Below are positions 1 to 5,755 of a DNA stretch of 6,227 nucleotides, piece by piece. The notes under the pieces were generated by a model that saw only the letters and a list, made by a program, of their open reading frames with translations, made no database searches and was not told the DNA's origin. The stretch spans positions 1 through 6,227 of the forward strand of contig JAJYTI010000127.1 of assembly GCA_021793135.1 (NCBI GenBank). Direction: 5' to 3'. Each line of letters begins with the position of its first letter. Position 1 is the first letter of the stretch. The translations under genes were made by a program, and so were the position numbers. This DNA is from Bacteroidota bacterium (GTDB taxonomy: Bacteria; Bacteroidota; Bacteroidia; Flavobacteriales; Flavobacteriaceae).

Positions 1-732
1 GGTAGTGTATTTTCCTAAATTGAAACTTACATTATAATTATTTATTGGACTTTGTACTTGCCAATGCCATGTACGCTTTCCTTGACCCGTTTCATAGGAA
101 GAAATAAGCCTCCCATTACCAATTATCGCATATCGATTATCCGTAGTGTAGTATAAATCTACACCTTCGTCTGGTTTATCGTAACTGTGTTCTTTTGTTG
201 GCCACCAAACACTTGCACCGATACCTTGTACTGCGCTAGCAGCAAAATGATCGCCATTTGCATCTTTATCCCAAATAATACCTCCATCCCATGGTGCATT
301 TTTAGCTTCTATAGGATTACCTGAAAAATAAATAGTTAGAGAGTCTCTTTCTTGTTCATGAAAAACAACATCCTTAGGAAACCGGATAAAATGCGCCATA
401 CCCGATCGAGAAAACTCTAATAAATTGTTTTGGTGTACGATACTATCGATTTGCATCGGTTCTTGTAAATCGATCTGCATGAATTTATGGTTAGGATTTA
501 GTATTTCAAATCGAATTTTATTACTTCCCACCACAGTCTTGGTATCTGGATCTATTGTTACTCTTAGCTCATAATGCTTTAAATTCCACCATTCGCGTTC
601 TGGGGTAATACTACCACGAATGCTATCTGCTTTATGGATATTTTGAGCACCTACATTTAAACTAAAAAAGCTTATAAATCCTATACAAAATATAAGCCCT
701 AAATTATGACATCGTAAATTATTAATGTGCAT
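1..732 (-). CDS. M1-family metallopeptidase (aminopeptidase N-like), N-terminal part, truncated by window edge
   Basis: This gene is absent from a simple long-ORF list because its 3' end lies outside the window; I translated 244 codons by hand. Residues 1-29 form a clear Sec signal peptide: a short basic start (MHINNLR), a hydrophobic core around residues 11-25 (LGLIFCIGFISFFSL) and a likely cleavage after VGA at 27-29. The mature part reads like the N-terminal beta-sandwich of M1 (gluzincin) peptidases: HYELRVTIDPDTKTVVGSNK near residues 50-69, and the family-typical GIGASVWWPTKEHSYDKPDEG stretch at residues 170-190. The catalytic HExxH zinc site would lie beyond the left edge, so activity cannot be judged. 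The protein is probably periplasmic or surface-associated and trims peptides. The ATG at 732 is the first possible start, since an in-frame TAG lies two codons upstream (736-738). The start overlaps the uvrB end by 11 bp in another frame, which suggests co-transcription with uvrB. Family assignment is confident; substrate and subclass are not. Confidence 0.88.
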   Translation of the reverse strand, partial: MHINNLRCHNLGLIFCIGFISFFSLNVGAQNIHKADSIRGSITPEREWWNLKHYELRVTIDPDTKTVVGSNKIRFEILNPNHKFMQIDLQEPMQIDSIVHQNNLLEFSRSGMAHFIRFPKDVVFHEQERDSLTIYFSGNPIEAKNAPWDGGIIWDKDANGDHFAASAVQGIGASVWWPTKEHSYDKPDEGVDLYYTTDNRYAIIGNGRLISSYETGQGKRTWHWQVQSPINNYNVSFNLGKYTT

Positions 733-2722
733 TCTCTAATTGTTGTTGGTATAGTTGCATTTGATCTCTAAGCTGGGCTGCCATCATAAAGTCTAATTCT
801 TTTGCGGCAGCTTCCATAGCTTTTCTTGTTTCTCTAATTTTCTTTTCGATTTCAGCCTTACTTAGATATTCTACTTTTTCTTCTGCAGCTTTTAAAACAG
901 GATCATAGCTATCTGTATTCAATTCTCGATAATCCGCTAAGCTATTTTCAAATGATTTTTTGATTGCGGTAGGTGTTATGCCATGCTCTTGATTATAAGC
1001 TATCTGTTTAGATCTTCTATAATCTGTAGCATCTATAGTTGCTTGCATACTTCTTGTAATTTTATCTGCATACATTATAGCCTTTCCATTTAAGTGACGT
1101 GCAGCTCTTCCTACAGTTTGAGTTAAAGAACGTTCGCTACGTAGAAAACCTTCTTTATCAGCATCTAAGATTGCAACTAAAGAAACTTCTGGTAAGTCTA
1201 AACCTTCACGAAGTAAATTTACTCCTACAAGTACATCAAATAATCCTTTACGTAAATCTTGCATGATTTCAACACGTTCTAAAGTGTCAATATCACTATG
1301 GATATAACGACAACGTACTTGCATACGCAACAGGTATTTAGTAAGCTCCTCGGCCATACGTTTTGTCAGTGTTGTAACCAGTACACGCTCGTCTTTTTCT
1401 ACACGAAGATGAATTTCTTCTAATAAATCATCAATTTGATTTAAACTAGGACGCACTTCAATTATTGGATCTAATAGACCTGTAGGACGAATAACTTGTT
1501 CTACATAGACTCCATCGCTTTTATCTAATTCATAATCTGCAGGAGTAGCACTTACGTAGATAACTTTTTGTTGCAGTGCTTCAAATTCCTCAAACTTTAA
1601 AGGCCGGTTGTCCAAGGCAGCAGGAAGACGGAATCCATATTCTACTAAGTTTAATTTCCTGGATCTATCTCCACCATACATTGCGCTAACTTGCGGTATA
1701 GATACGTGACTCTCGTCTATAAACATTAAGAAATCGTCTGGAAAATAATCTAATAAACAGAATGGACGTGTTCCTGGATTTCGCTGATCTAAATAACGTG
1801 AATAGTTTTCTATCCCACTACAATATCCTAGTTCTCGAATCATTTCTAGATCAAAATTGGTACGTTCCTCTAAACGTTTTGCTTCAAGGTGCTTTCCAAT
1901 TTCTTTAAAATAATCCACTTGTTTTACTAAATCATCTTGAATATCCTTAATGGCATTTTGTAAAACATCTGGTGAGGTAACAAACATATTCGCTGGATAG
2001 ATTTGCAATTTATCGTATTCATCTATAAATTCATTGGTTTCCGGATTAAATACTTCAATAGCCTCAATTTCATCTCCAAAAAAATGAATTTTAAATGCAT
2101 TATCTGCGTAACCAGGATAAATATCTATTGTATCTCCTTTTACTCGAAAGTTACCATGATTAAATAAGGCTTCTGTTCGAGAATATAATGCTTGTACAAG
2201 TTGATGTAAAAGTTTAGTACGAGAAAGTATTTGCCCAGTTTCTAAAACTATTACGTTTTTCTGAAACTCTGTAGGATTACCAATACCATACAGACAAGAA
2301 ACCGAAGCTACAACTATAACATCTCTTCGCCCCGAAAGTAGGGAAGAGGTAGTGCTAAGTCGAAGTTTTTCTATTTCATCATTTATAGATAAATCTTTTT
2401 CTATATAAGTCCCAGAAGAAGGAATATAGGCTTCTGGTTGGTAATAATCATAATAAGACACAAAATATTCTACAGCGTTTTCAGGAAAGAAATTTCTAAA
2501 TTCGGAATATAATTGTGCTGCAAGCGTTTTGTTATGAGCTAAAACTAGAGTAGGGCGCTGTAATCGCTCTACAACATTAGCCATAGTAAAGGTTTTACCA
2601 CTTCCAGTTACTCCTAATAAGGTTTGGTATTTATCATTGTTTTCTATTCCAGAAACCAATTGTTTTATTGCTTCTGGCTGATCGCCTTTTGGCTCAAAAT
2701 CGGATACAATCTTAAATTTCAT
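722..2722 (-). CDS. uvrB: UvrABC excinuclease subunit B
   Basis: UvrB is the damage-verifying, helicase-like subunit of bacterial nucleotide excision repair. UvrA loads it onto DNA and it recruits UvrC for dual incision, and later UvrD. The 666-residue length is normal for the family. Visible signatures are the N-terminal FEPKGDQPEAI, Walker A GVTGSGKT at 37-44, the Tyr-rich beta-hairpin that locks one DNA strand (SYYDYYQPEAYIP, about 89-101), the Walker B DESH box at 336-339, and downstream helicase motifs including REGLDLPEVSL and QTVGRAARH. A C-terminal UVR domain (about 622-660) should contact UvrC and UvrA. No key residue appears missing and there is no frameshift. The ATG at 2722 gives the canonical N-terminus MKFKIVSDFEPKGDQP. 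No Shine-Dalgarno precedes it, and a promoter-like TATTTTTG lies only 6 nt upstream. It lies 90 bp downstream of dnaX on the same strand, so partial read-through from dnaX is possible. No SOS-box-like site was recognised. Confidence 0.99.
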   Translation of the reverse strand: MKFKIVSDFEPKGDQPEAIKQLVSGIENNDKYQTLLGVTGSGKTFTMANVVERLQRPTLVLAHNKTLAAQLYSEFRNFFPENAVEYFVSYYDYYQPEAYIPSSGTYIEKDLSINDEIEKLRLSTTSSLLSGRRDVIVVASVSCLYGIGNPTEFQKNVIVLETGQILSRTKLLHQLVQALYSRTEALFNHGNFRVKGDTIDIYPGYADNAFKIHFFGDEIEAIEVFNPETNEFIDEYDKLQIYPANMFVTSPDVLQNAIKDIQDDLVKQVDYFKEIGKHLEAKRLEERTNFDLEMIRELGYCSGIENYSRYLDQRNPGTRPFCLLDYFPDDFLMFIDESHVSIPQVSAMYGGDRSRKLNLVEYGFRLPAALDNRPLKFEEFEALQQKVIYVSATPADYELDKSDGVYVEQVIRPTGLLDPIIEVRPSLNQIDDLLEEIHLRVEKDERVLVTTLTKRMAEELTKYLLRMQVRCRYIHSDIDTLERVEIMQDLRKGLFDVLVGVNLLREGLDLPEVSLVAILDADKEGFLRSERSLTQTVGRAARHLNGKAIMYADKITRSMQATIDATDYRRSKQIAYNQEHGITPTAIKKSFENSLADYRELNTDSYDPVLKAAEEKVEYLSKAEIEKKIRETRKAMEAAAKELDFMMAAQLRDQMQLYQQQLENAH

Positions 2723-2729
2723 AGTCTTA

Positions 2730-2737
2730 CAAAAATA
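2730..2737 (-). promoter_or_regulatory. uvrB: Putative Bacteroidota -7 promoter element for uvrB
   Basis: On the minus strand TATTTTTG matches the Bacteroidota -7 consensus TAnnTTTG. Only 6 nt separate it from the uvrB ATG, so transcription would start at or next to the start codon, giving a leaderless or nearly leaderless message. No convincing -33 TTG was found at the usual distance. T-rich matches occur by chance in AT-rich DNA, so this is tentative. Confidence 0.4.
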
Positions 2738-2775
2738 CAGAATTTATAAGTCTTGATAATGAATTGTAAGAGCAG

Positions 2776-2796
2776 AGTTTTAAGCGCAATAAAACT
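2776..2796. repeat. Short inverted repeat in the dnaX-uvrB gap
   Basis: Perfect 7-bp arms AGTTTTA (2776-2782) and TAAAACT (2790-2796) flank the 7-nt loop AGCGCAA. The repeat lies between the dnaX stop and the uvrB start. The stem is almost entirely A/T and no U-tract follows in the dnaX direction, so it is a poor intrinsic terminator. It could be a weak mRNA structure, a protein-binding palindrome upstream of uvrB, or chance. Confidence 0.35.
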
Positions 2797-2812
2797 TTAT
2801 GAAATCAAAATA

Positions 2813-4699
2813 TTAGAAATCTAAATCTAATTCTTGTCTAAAATTATGCAGTTTAGGGTTTATTTCCGTCATTTTATCATAAATCTCCCTATCGGTATAG
2901 ACATATTTCTTTGTAATTGTGTCGTTAACCGTTATTTCAAGATCAAAATCGTAGTTCTGAAGTCTTTCCCTTATAAACTCTAAGAAATTGCTTCTATCGC
3001 GCTCTACTTCAATCTTAATTATATTATTAGGATACTCTACGTGAGCAATACTCCCGTTAACAGTTGGAATAGACATACTTAAATGCGAAAGTAAATTATG
3101 TTTTCTTTTTCTGCTTACTACTTCACAGTATTCTCTCCAAACTTTTTCAAACTCTTCTTGCGTAAAAGCATTGGTAGGTCTCTCTATATGCTCTGGCTTA
3201 TAGGACTCTAATTCTTTTTTTAACTCCTGTTTTTGTTGTACACTATTTAGGCTTAATCTAGATACTTTTCTTAATCTAGGCTTTTCTTCAATTTTCCTAG
3301 GCTCTTCAATAGTACCGGCAACGACAATTTCTGGTGTATTATTTTTCAACTCTTCTCGCTCTTCGGTTCCTACTTGCGTAGTTGGTAACTCTTCTTTAGC
3401 TTTTGAATCTTCTACACGTATTTCTTCCGAATATTCTTTATCCTCCGAAGTCTCCATTTCTGTTGTAACAGGAACTTTTAAGTTATTTTCATGAGAAGAA
3501 GGTGGATTATTATTAATATCTATATTTTGTGAAGGAATCTGAGTTTTTTGTGGCTGTGTTCCTGCAAATTTAGGAGTATCCGTAGTGCGTTCAACTGCTT
3601 TAGGTGGAAGGATTACTCTTTCAACTTCAGTTTTTTTTTCCTCCGTACTATTTAAAGATGCAAGCTCTAACAAACAAAGCTCAACTAACAAACGTTGATT
3701 TTGGCTGTTTTTATAAGCTAAATCACACGCATTAGCAAGACTAATTGCTTTTTTCAAAAATGGAGTAGAAGCCATTTTTGATTGTTTTAGATACATTTCT
3801 TTAACAGTATCACCAACCTCTAATAAAGCTATTGTAGATGAGTTTTGTCCTACTAATAAATCTCTAAAATGGGAAGCTAAACCACGAATGAACTGATGTC
3901 CATCATATCCTTTATTTAATATTTCATTATAAGCTAGAAAAACATTTGGAATATCGTTTTTTAATAGCAAATAAGTCATCTCAAAATAATAGCTATAATC
4001 CAGAACATTTAAGTTCTCCGCTACCGCTTCACGAGTTAGGTGTTTTCCAGAAAAGCCTACAACTCGGTCAAAAGCAGATAAGGCATCACGCAATGCTCCA
4101 TCGGCTTTTTGTGCGATAATATGTAAGGCATCATCATCTGCTTCTATGCCTTCTTTATCAGCAATTAACTTTAAGTGGTTCTTTATATCAACTACCGTAA
4201 TCCTTTTAAAATCAAATATTTGACATCTTGAAAGAATCGTAGGTATTATTTTATGTTTTTCGGTTGTTGCTAGGATAAAGATAGCATGTTTAGGTGGCTC
4301 TTCTAATGTTTTAAGAAAAGCATTAAATGCTGCTGTAGACAACATATGCACCTCATCTATGATATATACCTTATACTTTCCTACTTGTGGTGGAACACGT
4401 ACTTGATCGATTAACTCTCTAATATCATCTACAGAGTTATTGGATGCAGCGTCTAATTCAAATATATTGAACGCAAAATCCTCATCGGTTTGCTCACTAT
4501 CCGTTTCGTTTATGCGTTTTGCTAAAATACGAGCACATGTTGTTTTACCAACTCCTCTCGGACCAGTAAAAAGTAGTGCTTGAGCCAAATGATTATTGGC
4601 AATAGCGTTCTCTAGCGTATCGGTAATGGTACGCTGTCCTACAACTTCGTTAAACTGTGTAGGTCTGTGTTTTCGGGCTGATACTATAAAGTGTTCCAT
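2813..4699 (-). CDS. dnaX: DNA polymerase III subunit gamma/tau
   Basis: DnaX is the ATPase of the clamp loader that places the sliding clamp on primed DNA; the full-length tau form also tethers polymerase cores and helicase. The 628 residues show an AAA+ domain with Walker A GPRGVGKT (46-53), Walker B IIDEVH (113-118), sensor 1 ATTEKHK (144-150), the SRC arginine-finger motif (157-159) and sensor 2 GALRDAL (201-207). A helical clamp-loader collar follows to about residue 350. A charged Glu/Lys/Thr/Pro-rich linker spans about 357-500, and a C-terminal domain 504-628, starting near FEKVWREY, carries the tau-specific part. The Cys4 zinc module normally found between Walker A and the DAAS motif is absent: only C55 occurs before C159. 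The linker begins at an A9 run that could yield a gamma form (separate entry). ATG 4699 gives the expected short N-terminus before the ARKHRP motif. No Shine-Dalgarno is visible. The gene is transcribed divergently from rnpB. Confidence 0.98.
   Translation of the reverse strand: MEHFIVSARKHRPTQFNEVVGQRTITDTLENAIANNHLAQALLFTGPRGVGKTTCARILAKRINETDSEQTDEDFAFNIFELDAASNNSVDDIRELIDQVRVPPQVGKYKVYIIDEVHMLSTAAFNAFLKTLEEPPKHAIFILATTEKHKIIPTILSRCQIFDFKRITVVDIKNHLKLIADKEGIEADDDALHIIAQKADGALRDALSAFDRVVGFSGKHLTREAVAENLNVLDYSYYFEMTYLLLKNDIPNVFLAYNEILNKGYDGHQFIRGLASHFRDLLVGQNSSTIALLEVGDTVKEMYLKQSKMASTPFLKKAISLANACDLAYKNSQNQRLLVELCLLELASLNSTEEKKTEVERVILPPKAVERTTDTPKFAGTQPQKTQIPSQNIDINNNPPSSHENNLKVPVTTEMETSEDKEYSEEIRVEDSKAKEELPTTQVGTEEREELKNNTPEIVVAGTIEEPRKIEEKPRLRKVSRLSLNSVQQKQELKKELESYKPEHIERPTNAFTQEEFEKVWREYCEVVSRKRKHNLLSHLSMSIPTVNGSIAHVEYPNNIIKIEVERDRSNFLEFIRERLQNYDFDLEITVNDTITKKYVYTDREIYDKMTEINPKLHNFRQELDLDF
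3631..3639 (-). other. dnaX: A9 homopolymer in dnaX, candidate slippage site for a gamma form
   Basis: On the coding strand nine consecutive A residues span codons 354-357 (GAA AAA AAA ACT), directly after the last collar helix. In zero frame they contain the heptamer A AAA AAA. One extra A in the mRNA, or a -1 ribosomal shift, gives AAC then TGA, ending the protein after 357 residues. Loss of one A gives CTG AAG TTG AAA GAG TAA, also a prompt stop. A GGAGG lies directly upstream (3640-3644), closer than the roughly 10-nt spacing of the E. coli dnaX stimulator. Position and consequence resemble the dnaX slippage sites of Thermus (A9, transcriptional) and E. coli (translational). Use of the site here is inference. 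Confidence 0.5.
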
Positions 4700-4710
4700 A
4701 GGCTTCAGTG

Positions 4711-4718
4711 CAAATATA
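4711..4718 (-). promoter_or_regulatory. dnaX: Putative Bacteroidota -7 promoter element for dnaX
   Basis: TATATTTG on the minus strand is an exact match to TAnnTTTG and ends 11 nt before the dnaX ATG, predicting a leader of only a few nucleotides. The upstream sequence has no obvious -33 TTG at the usual spacing. The position in a divergent intergenic region, where dnaX needs its own promoter, supports it. Confidence 0.55.
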
Positions 4719-4872
4719 ACGATGTAGTCGCATTAATAAAATAATAAACGAAGGTATATCTGTTCAAATTTTACAATTTAATATTATAAAATCACTCTAT
4801 TAATTTTAGAACAGTGAAGAACAAATGGTTGTATTATAAACCCATCAAAAAGTAATAAATTATCTAATAAGA

Positions 4873-4905
4873 TTGGATATCTTAATTTGTTTAGTTGTAT
4901 TTTTG
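4873..4905 (+). promoter_or_regulatory. rnpB: Putative Bacteroidota promoter for rnpB
   Basis: A TTG at 4873-4875 (-33 element) and TATTTTTG at 4898-4905 (-7 element TAnnTTTG) are separated by 22 nt, within the range known for Bacteroidota housekeeping promoters. A start about 7 nt from the -7 centre falls near 4909, exactly where the P1 helix of the RNA begins. That independent agreement makes this the best-supported promoter in the window. Confidence 0.7.
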
Positions 4906-4908
4906 CTT

Positions 4909-5210
4909 TGCAGGTCGCCTTATCGATCGTATTTTATGTACGGTAGGAAAGTCCGGACACCACAGGGAAGCATAGCGGCTAACAGCCGTCATTCGTTATA
5001 AACGAATAGGACTAGTGCAACAGAGAGAAGGTACAGATAATGCTGTAGTGAAAGCAGGCAAACTCTATGCGGTGTAATGCCATGTAAACTTGTACTTTAG
5101 GGTTCCCGCCCTATGCAAGCGGGTAGGCAGCTCGAGTGTAGGAGTAATTCTACACCTAGATAAATGATAAGGGCTATTTTATAGTACAGAATCCGGCTTA
5201 TAGACCTGCA
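4909..5210 (+). ncRNA. rnpB: RNase P RNA, bacterial class A
   Basis: This is the catalytic RNA of RNase P, which removes 5' leaders from tRNA precursors together with the RnpA protein (not in this window). The conserved core is plain: GGAAAGTCCGGAC at 4946-4958, AGTGCAACAGAGAG at 5014-5027, GGGTAGGCAGCTCGAG at 5121-5136, CCTAGATAAATGA at 5155-5167 and ACAGAATCCGGCTTAT at 5186-5201, whose first bases close the P4 pseudoknot with the 5' segment. The ends are set by a perfect 8-bp P1 helix, TGCAGGTC (4909-4916) with GACCTGCA (5203-5210), giving about 302 nt. Other visible hairpins are ATTCGTT/AACGAAT at 4991-5007, CCCGC/GCGGG at 5105-5123 (P15-like) and GTGTAG/CTACAC at 5136-5155 (P18-like). The GGU motif that binds tRNA CCA in many class A RNAs is not present in the 5110-5118 loop. 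The 3' end overlaps rsmD on the opposite strand. Exact mature ends are inferred from P1. Confidence 0.97.
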
Positions 5211-5755
5211 TTTTTATTTTTCTCTATAAAGGTAAATATAGTTCCACCATATTTTCGTCTATCTACTTCTTGTGGCAATTCTATCTTTTTCAATGCATGT
5301 TTTGAATGCTCGATAATAAATAGTCCTCCTTCTGCTAAAAGATTATTATATACAAGTTCATTTAATGTCTGCAGGTCTTCATCACTAATATGATAAGGTG
5401 GATCGGCAAAAATTATATCGTAAGTTCCATTAACATTTGCAGCATATTGCTCTGCATTCATACGATGTGTTTGAATAGGTAAATCTAACTCTTCTGAAAT
5501 TTTATTAATAAATTGAATACATTTCATGTTAGAATCGACACTCGTAACGGTTTTCGCACCTCTAGAAGCAAACTCCAAACTTATATTTCCGGTTCCTGCA
5601 TACAAATCTAAAACGTCATAGTTCTCATAACTTGAGAATCGATTACGTAAAATATTAAATAAAGCTTCTTTAGCAAAATCAGTAGTAGGGCGTACTGGAA
5701 GATTTTTAGGGGGTGTAATCTTCCTTCTTTGATGTTTTCCAGAAATAATTCGCAT
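5198..5755 (-). CDS. rsmD: 16S rRNA (guanine(966)-N2)-methyltransferase RsmD
   Basis: RsmD is a Rossmann-fold enzyme that transfers a methyl group from S-adenosylmethionine to N2 of G966 in 16S rRNA during 30S assembly. The 185-residue length is typical. The N-terminus MRIISGKHQRRKI and the RPTTDFAKEALFNIL segment (22-36) are family hallmarks. The SAM-binding motif I is DLYAGTGNISLE (50-61), the acidic residue after strand 2 is D74, and the catalytic motif IV is FADPPY (115-120, DPPY at 117-120). The usual C-terminus ends near YGGTIFTFIE; the extra Lys/Asn tail KNKNAGL is encoded by the antisense of the rnpB U-tract and P1 helix. The ATG at 5755 shares one base with the upstream gene's stop (TAATG), and a weak AGGA lies about 6 nt ahead, so coupled translation with that gene is likely. 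It is convergent with rnpB. Confidence 0.96.
   Translation of the reverse strand: MRIISGKHQRRKITPPKNLPVRPTTDFAKEALFNILRNRFSSYENYDVLDLYAGTGNISLEFASRGAKTVTSVDSNMKCIQFINKISEELDLPIQTHRMNAEQYAANVNGTYDIIFADPPYHISDEDLQTLNELVYNNLLAEGGLFIIEHSKHALKKIELPQEVDRRKYGGTIFTFIEKNKNAGL
5203..5224 (+). terminator. rnpB: Possible rnpB transcription end: P1 3' strand plus T-tract
   Basis: The 3' strand of P1 (5203-5210) is followed at once by TTTTTATTTTTCTC. A closing helix plus U-tract is what an intrinsic terminator needs, but here the partner strand is about 290 nt upstream rather than in a local hairpin, so termination efficiency is uncertain. The same bases encode the last codons of rsmD on the other strand. 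Confidence 0.45.

Larger units (their letters stand above)
4700..4908. other. Divergent intergenic region dnaX / rnpB
   Basis: This very AT-rich stretch separates two outward-facing transcription units and holds the putative dnaX and rnpB promoters at its two ends. Between them (about 4720-4872) I see no coding potential, no strong hairpin, no repeat array and no recognisable operator. Its length is ordinary for a divergent promoter region. Confidence 0.8.

Noticed and set aside
690..712. ATG at 710-712 as start of the peptidase
   Set aside because: It is followed by TCA TAA, so it opens a two-codon frame. It is not in frame with the peptidase.
3300..3640. The Glu/Lys/Thr/Pro-rich part of DnaX as a foreign insertion or fusion
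   Set aside because: A low-complexity charged linker between the collar and the C-terminal domain is normal for DnaX and varies freely between species. Base composition matches the flanks.
3640..3644. GGAGG upstream of the dnaX A-run as a ribosomal frameshift stimulator
   Set aside because: It abuts the A-run with only one base before the heptamer, whereas the known E. coli dnaX stimulator lies about 10 nt away. GAG GAA is also simply Glu-Glu. I keep it only as a noted coincidence.
4700..4908. Small genes or CRISPR-like repeats between dnaX and rnpB
   Set aside because: No frame has protein-like composition with a plausible start, and no direct repeats are visible; the stretch reads as a divergent promoter region.
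4991..5007. ATTCGTTATAAACGAAT as an operator or terminator
   Set aside because: It lies inside rnpB and is explained as one of the RNA's own hairpins.
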